From the NCBI GenBank assembly GCA_900475325.1, contig LS483371.1:5760001-5824000 (forward strand): DNA of 64,000 bases. The letters are read 5' to 3'. This document shows positions 18,338 through 27,641 of this stretch, one piece after another. The stretch's first letter is position 1. Each line of letters begins with the position of its first letter. The position numbers and the translations under genes are program-made. This DNA comes from Paucimonas lemoignei (lineage in GTDB: Bacteria; Pseudomonadota; Gammaproteobacteria; Pseudomonadales; Pseudomonadaceae). Below the pieces are notes generated by a model. That model was not told the DNA's origin. It worked only from the letters and a program-made list of their open reading frames with translations, and did not search any database.

Positions 18338-19222
18338 ATGGAAATGGAAAAACCACAAAGCGACAAGACCGTCCTGTTGGCTCATCAAGAAACAGGGTCT
18401 ACGCAAACGCCGCTCACCGACTTCTCAGCACCGCGTTTTGAACCCCTGGAAGACCGGATGGTATACGCCGCCCGCATCCAGCCCGCCGAAACGTTCAGTG
18501 TGAGTTTGAACCCCCTGATCCGTGCCGCGGCACCGTTGCTATCGGAGATCATTCGCCTCAAAACGAGCCCGCAAGAGCAAGTGTTTGCCGAGCTCAACGC
18601 GCGCCTGTGCGAGCGGATACGGGTATTCGATGTCGCCGCGGTGCAAAACGGGGGCGAGAGCTCGCAGATACAGGCTGCCCGTTATGTGCTGTGCACGGTT
18701 GTTGATGAAGCCGTGACGACGACCGCATGGGGCGACAGAAGCGAATGGTCGAAAATGAGCCTGCTTAGCCAGTTTCAAGGCGAAACCTCAGGGGGAGAGA
18801 AGTTCTTCCATTTGCTTGATCGGGTGCTGCATAACCCCGACAAATACTCCCCGCTGCTGGAGTTGATGTACATCTGCCTGGCGCTGGGTTTCGAGGGTAA
18901 ATATCGGGTCAAGTCTCGCGGGTCAATCGAGCTGGAGGGCATCCGCGACAGCCTTTATCGGCAAATTGTGAAACTGCGTGGCGAAGTTCCTCGTGAGTTA
19001 TCGCCCCATTGGGAGGGGCTCAACGATGGACGCCGACGCCTCGTACGCATTGTCCCCTGGTGGCTGGTGGTGATCTTCATTCTGATATGCCTGACCGGAA
19101 TGTACTCAGGATTTGCCTGGGTTCTGGGCGAGCAGCGCGAAGCCGTGCTCCAACCCTATCAACCGGATCAGTCGGCACCTACATGGCCGCAGCCACAATC
19201 GCAATCCAGAGACGTGCAATGA
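18338..19222 (+). CDS. tssL: T6SS inner-membrane protein TssL (DotU-type)
   Basis: A 294-residue DotU/IcmH-family protein. A cytoplasmic helical domain (NPLIRAAAPLLSEIIRLK..., with the conserved ARYVLCTVVDEAVTTTAWG block) precedes one C-terminal transmembrane helix (WWLVVIFILICLTGMYSGFA). There is no OmpA-like peptidoglycan-binding domain, so wall anchoring must come from elsewhere. The ATG at 18338 was chosen; a GTG 24 nt upstream lies inside tssK. The end overlaps tssM by 4 bp (ATGA). Confidence 0.92.
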   Translation: MEMEKPQSDKTVLLAHQETGSTQTPLTDFSAPRFEPLEDRMVYAARIQPAETFSVSLNPLIRAAAPLLSEIIRLKTSPQEQVFAELNARLCERIRVFDVAAVQNGGESSQIQAARYVLCTVVDEAVTTTAWGDRSEWSKMSLLSQFQGETSGGEKFFHLLDRVLHNPDKYSPLLELMYICLALGFEGKYRVKSRGSIELEGIRDSLYRQIVKLRGEVPRELSPHWEGLNDGRRRLVRIVPWWLVVIFILICLTGMYSGFAWVLGEQREAVLQPYQPDQSAPTWPQPQSQSRDVQ

Positions 19223-22200
19223 AAGACTTTCTGAAGAAACTGGCGACTACCCTGAGCAAGACATGGGTCTGGTCGCTGCTCATCGTTCTGGCTGTCGTAT
19301 TGCTGATCTGGTTCGCAGGGCCAGTGTTTGCGATTTCAGACAACAAGTTCTGGGAGAGCCCGGCAAATCGCTGGCTGAGTATCAGCATCGTGTTCTTGCT
19401 GTGGGGATTGTTGATGGTCTTCGCCGGATGGCGTGCGGGCGTACGAAAAAGCCAAGACGACAGCAGCTCCGGGCAGTCCAGTCTGGAGGCAGCGGAAAAA
19501 ATAAACGAAGAGCATAAAGAACTGCGCGGACGCTTTCTGGATGCACTGCAAACCCTCAAAACTTCGAGCCTTTATAGCGGCCACAGTGAACGCTGGCGCA
19601 CCGAGCTACCCTGGTATCTGGTCATTGGGCCGACAAACGTCGGCAAGACTAGCCTGCTGGATTTTTCGGGGCTGGACTTCCCACTCAACAAGCTCGAACG
19701 CAAGCTGACACGCGACACACTTGGGACACGCTATTGCGACTGGTACTTCGCCAATAACGCGGTCCTTATTGATACCTCCGGGCGCTACTTGACGCAGCAA
19801 GATGAAGTCGCCAAGTCCGCTTGGGCAACGCTGCTTACGCAACTGCGTAAGCGCCGCCGCAGCCGACCGCTCAACGGCATTCTTGTGACTATCGATATCG
19901 ATAGCCTGCGCGGCGCGGAAACTGATGTAGAGATCCTGGCACGCCAGGTGCGTCAAAGACTCAAAGAAGTGCAGCAACGCCTGCACGTCAACCTGCCGGT
20001 GTATCTGATACTGAGCAAAGCTGACCGTGTGCAGGGTTTTGATGCGTTCTTCGATCAACTGTCCCGCGAAGAAAGCGACCAAGTCTTCGGCACCACCTTC
20101 TCCAAGGAGCAGAACGGTACCGACGCCATTGTGTTGCGGGCAGAGTTTGATGCGCTCCTTCACCGGCTCAACGATCAAGTAGTGCCGCGCCTGCATGTCG
20201 AACGCGATATTGGCCGTCGCGGCCTCATTCTGGAGTTCCCAAACCACCTTGCCAAGCTGGGCGAGCGGTTGTGTCTGTTTGTCGATATGGCCTTTACTGG
20301 CAGCCGATATCAAAGGGCGAGTCAGTTACGCGGCTTCTACCTGACCAGCGCGCCACATCTGGCTGACGCACTGGATAAAGACGCAGCGTCCATTGGCGCA
20401 AAAACCGGTATGGCGAGCAAGGTTTTGCCCACCTTGCGGGCCGGACGCTCGCGCTTCATCCACCATCTGCTGAGCCGAGTCATATTCCCTGAAGCAGAGC
20501 TGGCCGGGCTTGACTCCCGCGAGGCCAAGCGCATTCATTGGCGGCACCGGGCACTCTACGGCGGCGCAATATTTGTGCTGATCGGCTTCGCGCTGGCGTG
20601 GACGCATGGCTTTTCCACCAACCATGACCGACTGGAAAAAGTTCGCGAGCTTGGCGGACAGCTGGCGCAGCTCCGCTCTGGGTTGAACCCTGAGGATGAT
20701 GAACTCGTAGCTCTGAAAGTCCTGGACACAAGCTTCGACGCCAGCACTATATTTCCCAATGTGGACGCTATCGCGCTGCATGAGCGCAGCGGTCTGTATC
20801 AAGGCGAACCCAGTAATCGCGTGCTGGCTACTGCTTACAGACATGATCTGGAGAAGCAACTACTTCCCCGAGTCGCTGCGTCCCTGGAACGGCAGATCCG
20901 CAGCAACCTTCAGGATCGCGACCGACTGCTTGGAAGCCTGCGCGCCTATCTGATGCTGGACCTGAGCGAGCGCCGTGATACCGACTGGCTCAAAGAATGG
21001 ATCGCTACTGACTGGTCCATTCGCTACAGCGGCAATACTTCCGCTCAGAATGGGCTCGGAGGGCACCTCCAGCGCTTGCTTGATCAGCCATTCAACTATC
21101 CGCTCAATACCGAGTTGGTCACACAGGCTCGCCAGATCCTGCGCGGGGAGTCCATGGCCAATGTTGTGTACCGTGCGTTGCGTGACCAGGCGCATGGCTT
21201 GCCGACGTATCGCCTCGGCCAGCACCTGGGGTCGCATGGTGCTGCATTTTCAGGCGCCGACTACATCATTCCTGGCTTCTTTACCCAGCAGGGCTATCAG
21301 CAAAGCTTTGTCAGCAAAGGTACAGCGCTGGTCAGTACGATCTTGCGCGACAACTGGGTATTGGGCGAGGGATCCAACATCAGCGAAATGGACTTGAGAC
21401 GCCTGATGGTGGAGTTGGAGCAGCTGTATTTCCGCGACTATGCCAACCACTGGAGTGAGGCAGTAGGACGCGTCGGGTTGCAAAGTTTCACCACTGCGGC
21501 CGAGGGTGCCGATCAATTGGCAAGCCTGACGGCAGCTCATTCACCCCTGCTGCAACTATTGATAGAGATACGCGACAACACGCATTTTCAAACACTCGAC
21601 GAGCAGATCGAACTGCTCAAGACCAATGGCCTCAAGAAAACAACTGCCTTGGGCAACGTGGCCAAGGCCGCAGCGGAGCAAGCCAAAGAAGCGGTGACCA
21701 AAGCACTGCCCGATACCGCCAAGAAATCACTACAACGGCGCTTCGAACCTCTTCATCGCCTACTTGATGAAAATAACGGGCCAGCGGCCGACCTTATCCC
21801 TTCGTTGCAGGCGCTCAATGAGATGCAACTGCAGCTGTCGAACCTGGCGCGTTCCAGCCAACAGGAACAAACCGCTTATGAGTTGGCGAAAGGACGTATG
21901 GCAGGCCAGCGAGATCCGATTGGGTCGCTTCGAAATGCCTCGACTCGGCTACCTGCGCCGATCAATGGCTGGTTGAACGCAACGGCCGACGACACCTGGT
22001 CGCTGGTTCTGGCAGACGCCTATCAATACCTTAACCAGCGTTATCAGAGTGAGCTGCTGAGCTTCTACGGCAACGCCCTCGACAAGCGCTATCCGTTCAA
22101 TGCCCATAGCACCAGTGACGTGGCGCTCAATGATTTCCGAGAGTTTTTCAAGACCCAGGGCGTCATGGACAAATTCTTCGACAGTTACCTGCGTCCATTC

Positions 22201-22728
22201 GTGAGCGGGACCCCGGGCAACTACCGTCTGCGCAGCGTTGACGGGCGCAGTCTGCCTATGTCGCGGGGTTTCCTGGAGCAGATGGCCAACGCTCATGTTA
22301 TCCGTCGCAGTTTCTTTGCCGAGAATCCGAACGAACCGCAGGTCCAATTCAAGCTTGAGCCCTACACGCTAGACCCAAGTGTAAGCCGTGCCGAGTTCCG
22401 CCTGGGTAACCAGCAAATGGAGTATCGCCATGGGCCCATTATTCCAGTCTCCTTCAAATGGCCGGTTGATGCCGAAGACGGACGTACCAGCCTGGTGCTT
22501 GAGAAAATCGCAGGCCGTGCGCTGGGAATTGAAGAGAATACGGGGCCCTGGTCGCTGTTTCGTCTGTTCGATTTGATGCAGACCGAGTACCTGCGTGGCC
22601 GCGATGTCATGGTGCTCAAAGCCAATGTCGGTGGCTTGCGAGTCAATTACCTGCTGTCCAGCCAACGTTCTCCAAACCCTTTTGACCTGAATGCGATCCG
22701 CCGCTTCCGGCTTCTGGGGCAACTTTGA
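19219..22728 (+). CDS. tssM: T6SS inner-membrane protein TssM (IcmF-type)
   Basis: A 1169-residue IcmF/VasK protein. It has two N-terminal transmembrane helices (about 17-39 and 52-71), a cytoplasmic NTPase domain with an intact Walker A (GPTNVGKT, 137-144) and the LIDTSGRY switch, a third transmembrane helix near residues 445-465 (YGGAIFVLIGFALAWTHG), and a large periplasmic region ending in the conserved beta domain that contacts TssJ. It overlaps tssL by ATGA and the next gene by TTGA. Full length. Confidence 0.96.
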   Translation: MKDFLKKLATTLSKTWVWSLLIVLAVVLLIWFAGPVFAISDNKFWESPANRWLSISIVFLLWGLLMVFAGWRAGVRKSQDDSSSGQSSLEAAEKINEEHKELRGRFLDALQTLKTSSLYSGHSERWRTELPWYLVIGPTNVGKTSLLDFSGLDFPLNKLERKLTRDTLGTRYCDWYFANNAVLIDTSGRYLTQQDEVAKSAWATLLTQLRKRRRSRPLNGILVTIDIDSLRGAETDVEILARQVRQRLKEVQQRLHVNLPVYLILSKADRVQGFDAFFDQLSREESDQVFGTTFSKEQNGTDAIVLRAEFDALLHRLNDQVVPRLHVERDIGRRGLILEFPNHLAKLGERLCLFVDMAFTGSRYQRASQLRGFYLTSAPHLADALDKDAASIGAKTGMASKVLPTLRAGRSRFIHHLLSRVIFPEAELAGLDSREAKRIHWRHRALYGGAIFVLIGFALAWTHGFSTNHDRLEKVRELGGQLAQLRSGLNPEDDELVALKVLDTSFDASTIFPNVDAIALHERSGLYQGEPSNRVLATAYRHDLEKQLLPRVAASLERQIRSNLQDRDRLLGSLRAYLMLDLSERRDTDWLKEWIATDWSIRYSGNTSAQNGLGGHLQRLLDQPFNYPLNTELVTQARQILRGESMANVVYRALRDQAHGLPTYRLGQHLGSHGAAFSGADYIIPGFFTQQGYQQSFVSKGTALVSTILRDNWVLGEGSNISEMDLRRLMVELEQLYFRDYANHWSEAVGRVGLQSFTTAAEGADQLASLTAAHSPLLQLLIEIRDNTHFQTLDEQIELLKTNGLKKTTALGNVAKAAAEQAKEAVTKALPDTAKKSLQRRFEPLHRLLDENNGPAADLIPSLQALNEMQLQLSNLARSSQQEQTAYELAKGRMAGQRDPIGSLRNASTRLPAPINGWLNATADDTWSLVLADAYQYLNQRYQSELLSFYGNALDKRYPFNAHSTSDVALNDFREFFKTQGVMDKFFDSYLRPFVSGTPGNYRLRSVDGRSLPMSRGFLEQMANAHVIRRSFFAENPNEPQVQFKLEPYTLDPSVSRAEFRLGNQQMEYRHGPIIPVSFKWPVDAEDGRTSLVLEKIAGRALGIEENTGPWSLFRLFDLMQTEYLRGRDVMVLKANVGGLRVNYLLSSQRSPNPFDLNAIRRFRLLGQL

Positions 22729-23447
22729 CAGCCGGACAGTCGTGCCATAGCAGTGGCCGCACCGATCGAGGCAAAGTCAGGGCGCGTAACGAAGATGCCT
22801 TTCTCGACTACCCAGCCCAAGGGGTCTGGGTGGTTGCGGACGGAATGGGAGGCCACCAAAGTGGCGACGTTGCCAGCCAATTGATCGTCAGCCGCATTGC
22901 CGCACTGAACTCGCATGCTCGTCTGGAAGCTCGGGCTCAAGCGCTGCGTCAGTGTGTGCTGGACGTTCACCAGCAACTGGGGGAGCTTGCCGCAGGTGAT
23001 GGCAGGTCCAGTGTGATCGGAAGTACCGTGGTCGCCCTGATGATCGAGGGTCCACGGGCGATTTGTATGTGGGCAGGCGACAGCCGCTGTTATCTATGGC
23101 GGCAACAGCGGCTGTATCAACTGTCACGAGACCACACGTTGCTTCAGCGTCTTCTCGATGAGCAAAAGATCAGCCCACAACAAGCAATGCGCCATCCCCA
23201 GGCTCAGGCATTGACGCGAGCGGTGGGAACCCGAGAAAAGCTGCATCTTGATGTGGTCGAGCTGAACGTTCAGCACAACGACGTCTTTCTCCTGTGCTCC
23301 GACGGGCTTCATCAAGCACTCGATCACAGCACCCTCGGACATGCGTTGAACATGGCATCGCCCTACGCAGCCTTGAGCACTATGTTCGACATCACATTGA
23401 GCGGCGCGGCCGTCGATAACCTGACGGCGGTGGTGATTCATACATGA
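22725..23447 (+). CDS. stp1: T6SS PP2C-type protein phosphatase (Stp1/PppA)
   Basis: A 240-residue PP2C Ser/Thr phosphatase with all metal-binding motifs: GKVRARNEDAF, VWVVADGMGG, WAGDSRCYL, FLLCSDGLH and VDNLTAVVIHT. It starts at TTG, overlapping the tssM stop, which implies coupled translation. Its expected role is to reverse phosphorylation of Fha by the kinase encoded next. The P. aeruginosa HSI-II counterpart is Stp1. It overlaps the kinase gene by 4 bp. Confidence 0.92.
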   Translation: MTAGQSCHSSGRTDRGKVRARNEDAFLDYPAQGVWVVADGMGGHQSGDVASQLIVSRIAALNSHARLEARAQALRQCVLDVHQQLGELAAGDGRSSVIGSTVVALMIEGPRAICMWAGDSRCYLWRQQRLYQLSRDHTLLQRLLDEQKISPQQAMRHPQAQALTRAVGTREKLHLDVVELNVQHNDVFLLCSDGLHQALDHSTLGHALNMASPYAALSTMFDITLSGAAVDNLTAVVIHT

Positions 23448-24418
23448 GCACCGACAGCGCTCGTCCTGCGCAAGCCGGAGATCTGACTTCTTTCGCCCTG
23501 GCCGGAGGGTTGGGTATCGGGCCGGACTCCGCAAGCGCTGCCCGCACCTCGGCCTATGAACTGCCGGAGATTTTATGTGCCCGATATCAACTTGAAGGGG
23601 TGCTGGGTGCAGGTGGCATGGGTGTGATCTATCGCGCACGGGACGTGTTGTGTGCACAGTTCGGCGAGCCTGATCCCTGTGTCGCTATAAAGTTGATGGG
23701 CGATGAGTTGAGTGAGGCGCCGGATGCAGACTTGCTGCTCTACAGTGAATTCGCTCTCACCCGCCATCTACGCCATCCCAATGTCGTAAAGGTTGATACT
23801 TTCGATGTGGACCCCGCCTCTCGACGGGCCTTTTTCACCCAAGAGCTGATGCGCGGCAAGACACTGGAAGCATTGCTCTGCGAGCAGCCCACCGGCGTGG
23901 CGCCGTTCGAGCTTCAAGACATAGCAGTCCCTTTGCTGGCTGCTTTGGCGCATTGCCATGAGCGAGGCGTGGTGCATGGCGATTTGAAGCCCGGAAATCT
24001 CATGCTGACCGACAACGGCCCTCGCCTGTTTGACTTTGGATTAGCCCAGGCAACGAAGGGGCCATTGAGCAAACTACCCCGGCTGAGCAAGGAACGTTTT
24101 AAAGCCTGGACGCCCCGCTACGCAGCTCCGGAGCTGCTTGAAGAAGGCGGCATGATTTCTCCCCGAACCGATGTTTTTGCCATGGGCTGTGTGCTCTTTG
24201 AAATTGCAGGTGGCAAACATCCCTTTGGCACAATGCTTTCTACCCAGGCACGCGCTGAACGACGCTGGAATCAGCTTCAAGCACCTGAAAATTTACCGGT
24301 TCGCTTTTGGCCTGCCTTGCGGCTAGCGCTCAATCTGGATGCCAACCGCCGAACAATAACTGCTCGAGAACTGCACGATGCATTTTGTACGGTGCCAATC
24401 GGAAAGATACAGTTTTAA
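23444..24418 (+). CDS. stk1: T6SS Ser/Thr protein kinase (Stk1/PpkA-like), soluble form
   Basis: A 324-residue Hanks-type kinase. It has a glycine loop GAGGMG (55-60), the ATP-site lysine in VAIKLM (Lys83), a catalytic loop HGDLKPGN (178-185; Gly replaces Arg of HRD, so a non-RD kinase) and the metal-binding FDFGLA. Activation-segment PRYAAPELL is present. There is no transmembrane helix or periplasmic sensor, unlike the long PpkA of HSI-I. A low-complexity N-terminal 45 residues precede the kinase fold. It is the last gene of the tss operon; the next gene has its own leader. Confidence 0.9.
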   Translation: MSTDSARPAQAGDLTSFALAGGLGIGPDSASAARTSAYELPEILCARYQLEGVLGAGGMGVIYRARDVLCAQFGEPDPCVAIKLMGDELSEAPDADLLLYSEFALTRHLRHPNVVKVDTFDVDPASRRAFFTQELMRGKTLEALLCEQPTGVAPFELQDIAVPLLAALAHCHERGVVHGDLKPGNLMLTDNGPRLFDFGLAQATKGPLSKLPRLSKERFKAWTPRYAAPELLEEGGMISPRTDVFAMGCVLFEIAGGKHPFGTMLSTQARAERRWNQLQAPENLPVRFWPALRLALNLDANRRTITARELHDAFCTVPIGKIQF

Positions 24419-24573
24419 AGCCCGCTGCACCCCCGACATCTAGATCGGAAACCTCTTACAACATTACCCACCAATCTCACACAACCCTCGGATTCGTCTG
24501 ACATTTTTAAACTTAAAATTCTTTTAAAGTCCCGCCGCTGTTTATCTCTTACAAAACTATCCGGAATTTCTAA

Positions 24574-25026
24574 ATGAAAAAGCTGTGGATGTCCGCTGGC
24601 CTTGCAACGCTGATTGCAACCACCAGCGGCTGTGTGAGTTACAACATGAGCCAACCAAGCGCACCGCTTGAAGCCGTGGTTAAAAGTGACTTGAAAGCAG
24701 ACGTTAAAGTAGGCGAAACCATCAGTGGTGAGTCGTCGACCAACATCCTGTTCAACTTCTTCGCGTTCGGCGGCGATACGCAATTTGCCGATGGCGTTGT
24801 TTATGGAGGCGGTGCTGGCGGCGGTGCTCTGGGTAGCCTGGGCCTGCCAATTCCTGATCCGATTTCTACAACCAAAGCCGCAGCGGCTTACAAGGCTGTG
24901 AAATCTTCGGGTGCCGACCTGATCGTTGCGCCGCGCTATGAAGTGAACGTAGAAGACTACTTCATCTTCAAAAAGGTCGGCGTGAAAGTCACCGGTAACA
25001 AAGGCAGCATCAGCAGCATCCGCTGA
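24574..25026 (+). CDS. Putative lipoprotein of unknown function
   Basis: A 150-residue protein with a classical lipoprotein signal (KKLWMSAGLATLIATTSGC, lipid-bearing Cys20). The mature part contains a glycine-rich stretch (YGGGAGGGALGSLGLPIPDP) and a C-terminal alpha/beta-like segment (GADLIVAPRYEVNVEDYF). I do not recognise the family. About 155 bp of AT-rich DNA separates it from the T6SS kinase gene and a strong terminator follows, so it is probably a single-gene unit and not part of the secretion system. Confidence 0.8.
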   Translation: MKKLWMSAGLATLIATTSGCVSYNMSQPSAPLEAVVKSDLKADVKVGETISGESSTNILFNFFAFGGDTQFADGVVYGGGAGGGALGSLGLPIPDPISTTKAAAAYKAVKSSGADLIVAPRYEVNVEDYFIFKKVGVKVTGNKGSISSIR

Positions 25027-25060
25027 TTAAAAAGCTCTGGTTTGAACGGCCAGTAGAGCG

Positions 25061-25091
25061 AAAGCCGCTTCCCACGCGAAGCGGCTTTTTT
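25061..25091 (+). terminator. Rho-independent terminator after the lipoprotein gene
   Basis: A 10-bp perfect stem (AAAGCCGCTT / AAGCGGCTTT) with an 8-nt loop, followed by a T-run on the plus strand; the A-run on the left side also allows leftward function. Confidence 0.85.
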
Positions 25092-25100
25092 GTGGGTGAT

Positions 25101-25160
25101 TGTGGGAGCTGCCGAAGGCTGCGAACGGCGCCACATTCGCAGCCTTCGGCAGCTCCCACA
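25101..25160. repeat. REP-type paired palindrome, class D copy 1
   Basis: Two perfect 25-bp inverted arms (TGTGGGAGCTGCCGAAGGCT...) separated by 10 nt. It belongs to the AGCTGCCGAAGGCTGCGAA class also seen at 28905 and 44326. It sits directly behind a terminator. Confidence 0.85.
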
Positions 25161-25296
25161 GAGAGTAAGCCGTGACCAATCAGTCACGAAAAAGCCTCCA
25201 TCTCCTGCGATTTGGCTACTGATCAGGCACAAACAAACCGCTACACTGCGCACCCGGCTGATTTAATGCGGCTTACTTTTGCGCTGAGGCGTGACC

Positions 25297-25683
25297 ATGA
25301 AATTTCGTTTTCTACTCTGGATGCTCGGGCTGCTGATGGCGCGAGCCAGCCGTAATAACCCGGCTTTTCAGCAGCAATTGGCGGGCAAAGAGCTGACCTT
25401 TCAGCTACAGACTCTCGACGGCAAGGTCGCCAGGCATTTTGTGATCAGCGGCCAACGGGTGCGCAGCGCATCCGGCGTGGTGGCGGATTCGGCTTTCGTG
25501 ATCGCCTTCAAGGATGCTGCCTACGGTTTTGAAACGCTGCAGGCCAAGAACAAGCAGTTGGCGTTCATGCAGGGGATTCAGAACAAGGACATTCAGGTCA
25601 CCGGCAACACCGGGCTGGTGATGTGGTTTCAGGGCTTGATGAAGTACCTGAAACCACGCAAGAAGCAGCCGGTAAAAGCCTAA
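25297..25683 (+). CDS. SCP2-like sterol-carrier domain protein (putative)
   Basis: A 128-residue protein with a short hydrophobic N-terminus (KFRFLLWMLGLLMARASR) followed by a segment resembling the SCP2/alkyl-binding fold (LAGKELTFQLQTLDGKVARHFVISGQ... FVIAFKDAAYGFETL). It contains no enzyme motif. The ATG at 25297, with GAGG upstream, is preferred to a GTG 6 nt earlier. Its last 4 bp overlap the end of the convergent DUF4105 gene. The assignment to SCP2 is tentative. Confidence 0.7.
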   Translation: MKFRFLLWMLGLLMARASRNNPAFQQQLAGKELTFQLQTLDGKVARHFVISGQRVRSASGVVADSAFVIAFKDAAYGFETLQAKNKQLAFMQGIQNKDIQVTGNTGLVMWFQGLMKYLKPRKKQPVKA

Positions 25684-27641
25684 GGCAATTCCAATCCGCC
25701 CGCGGCTTTGTGTAGCGCGCGCAGGTGGTCACCGAGTTGCTTGAGATTGGCTTCGTTGGCGGCGATTTCGCTGGCGCGCTTGGGTTCGAGCAACGCCCGG
25801 ACTTCCTTGTCCAGGTCGCCAGTCAGGCGCTGTAATTGTTTCTGGCGCTGGCTGCTTTCATCTTCCAGGCGTTTCCACTCTGCCGCCTGGGGTAAACCGT
25901 AGCCTCCACTATCGAGCAGTTCGGCCGGGCGACTGAGGAAGCCGCTGCTGGCAAGGATCTCCTGCAGCGTGCCGGTGGCTCGCGAAACGCTGCCGTCCTT
26001 CTGCTCGCGGGCACTGAGGTAACGTTGTTTGACTTCATCCTGAGCCAGCAGCAACTGCCGACGCAGGCTGGCCTGCTCCAGCAGCAACATCGCGGCGCTG
26101 GTGCGCAGGTCTGCTTGAGGCAGCCACTGCCTGCGTTCTTCGGCAGGCAAAGACATCCAGTCTTCCACCTTGGTTTGCTTGACCGGCAAGTGTTTGCTCA
26201 ACACCTCGAACATCGCTTGATAACGGTCGCGGTAGGAGTCGAAACGGTAGCCTTTGCGCAGCGCCTCTTTGGGGTCGTCCAGCACGCTGGTGTCGGCTAG
26301 CCCTCGACCTTTAAGCACTTCAAGCAAGCCGTTGGGCAGGATGCTATCCAGGTCAACCAGCTTGGGATTGTTGGTGCCACTTCGCAGCAGTTTGAGGTTT
26401 TCCACGGCGCAGTTGTTGGAGATGAAAAAGTAATTGCCGTCGTAGCTCCAGTGCATTTCAGCCGCGTGCTGCACCAAGCCTTCGATTTCAGGGCGGGACA
26501 GTTTCAGCGGAACTGACGCCAGGCTGCGAAGCTCGGTCTTGGTGTATTCATCGATGACTTGCGCCAGCGGCAGCACGAACAGTCGCGACGGGTAAGCGCC
26601 CATCAAGCCATCCCAGCTCGACAACTGCACATCGCCAACAAACGCTCGATAGGACAGCACCAGATGCTGGTCCAGATCCAGTCGGCAGTCCGGTCCGCGC
26701 GGGCGACCGGGTCGACAGATCACCAGCCGCAGCATGCTGTGGCCCCACCGGCTCATCATGTTCTGATTGGCTTCGGCCAGCAGGTAGTCGACGGCGTACA
26801 CACGCTCCGGGTCAAGCTTGCCCAGAGGTTCACGGCCGAAATCGTTACCGGCATTCAAATAAGGGTAGAACGACGGGCATTGTTCTTTGGCGGCAGGCGC
26901 CCAGCCGAACTGTTCCTTGTAATACGCGTACAGCGCTGGTCGACGGCAGACGTAGGACGGATCAAGCAGGAAGTACTCCATGTTGACCGCGACGAATTCC
27001 AGCGGGCTGGTGGTTTCGTAGATGTCCGGGCTGCGGGCGACCTGGCCGTTGTGTTCTTCACGCTCGCCGCGACGGCCCACGTATTGCGGCCAGCCGGCCA
27101 GATCCAGCAGGCGTGGGTCATCGCTGAGGGTGAAGCGACGCTCGGTCTGGCCTCGGCAATAATCTGGCAGGCCCACTTTGCCCAGCGAACTGCTGCGCCG
27201 TCCGCACTGGAAGATCACCGCGCGTTGGGCCGATGACCACAAGCGCCCGCGATCATAAATATGGGTCAGTTCGTGCAGCACAGTGGCCAGCATTTCCCGG
27301 CGCACCGTACCGTGGGGGCGGTTGGTCTGTTTGTTCGCAGCGCTGCCGTCGGTCAGGCCTGCCAGCAGGTTGCTGTTGAGGTCCAGTCGATACGGGCCGG
27401 AGGCCTGGCCATAGGCATTGGCAGGCATGTCGGCAGACCAGCGCACGTCAATGCGCCGGTCCAGGTCCTGAACAAACTTTGGTGGCAAAGCGGCAAGTGC
27501 TTCATCAAGCAGCGTCTGGCTGGCCTTTTGTTGCTCAGGGCTGAGCCCGCTGGTGTCCAGCGCCAGGCTCAGGTCAGCGAACGCATTGCTGCCGATCAGC
27601 GCCAGCGCGCCCGCAATCAGCCAGACGCAGAGGCGCCTCAC
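25680..27641 (-). CDS. Exported DUF4105 protein with HExxH N-domain
   Basis: A 653-residue protein with a signal peptide (about 1-22, cleavage near NAFA). The N-terminal domain carries HELTH (123-127), a zinc-metallopeptidase-like motif, with candidate third ligands Glu215 or Glu222. The C-terminal DUF4105 region has conserved His301 in SRWGHSMLRL and Cys411 in SNNCAVENL. A coiled-coil-like, Gln/Glu/Leu-rich tail follows residue 520. It starts at GTG overlapping the stop of the upstream DUF2388 gene (GTGA), so the two are translationally coupled. Function unknown; a periplasmic hydrolase is an inference. Confidence 0.82.
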   Translation of the reverse strand: MRRLCVWLIAGALALIGSNAFADLSLALDTSGLSPEQQKASQTLLDEALAALPPKFVQDLDRRIDVRWSADMPANAYGQASGPYRLDLNSNLLAGLTDGSAANKQTNRPHGTVRREMLATVLHELTHIYDRGRLWSSAQRAVIFQCGRRSSSLGKVGLPDYCRGQTERRFTLSDDPRLLDLAGWPQYVGRRGEREEHNGQVARSPDIYETTSPLEFVAVNMEYFLLDPSYVCRRPALYAYYKEQFGWAPAAKEQCPSFYPYLNAGNDFGREPLGKLDPERVYAVDYLLAEANQNMMSRWGHSMLRLVICRPGRPRGPDCRLDLDQHLVLSYRAFVGDVQLSSWDGLMGAYPSRLFVLPLAQVIDEYTKTELRSLASVPLKLSRPEIEGLVQHAAEMHWSYDGNYFFISNNCAVENLKLLRSGTNNPKLVDLDSILPNGLLEVLKGRGLADTSVLDDPKEALRKGYRFDSYRDRYQAMFEVLSKHLPVKQTKVEDWMSLPAEERRQWLPQADLRTSAAMLLLEQASLRRQLLLAQDEVKQRYLSAREQKDGSVSRATGTLQEILASSGFLSRPAELLDSGGYGLPQAAEWKRLEDESSQRQKQLQRLTGDLDKEVRALLEPKRASEIAANEANLKQLGDHLRALHKAAGGLELP

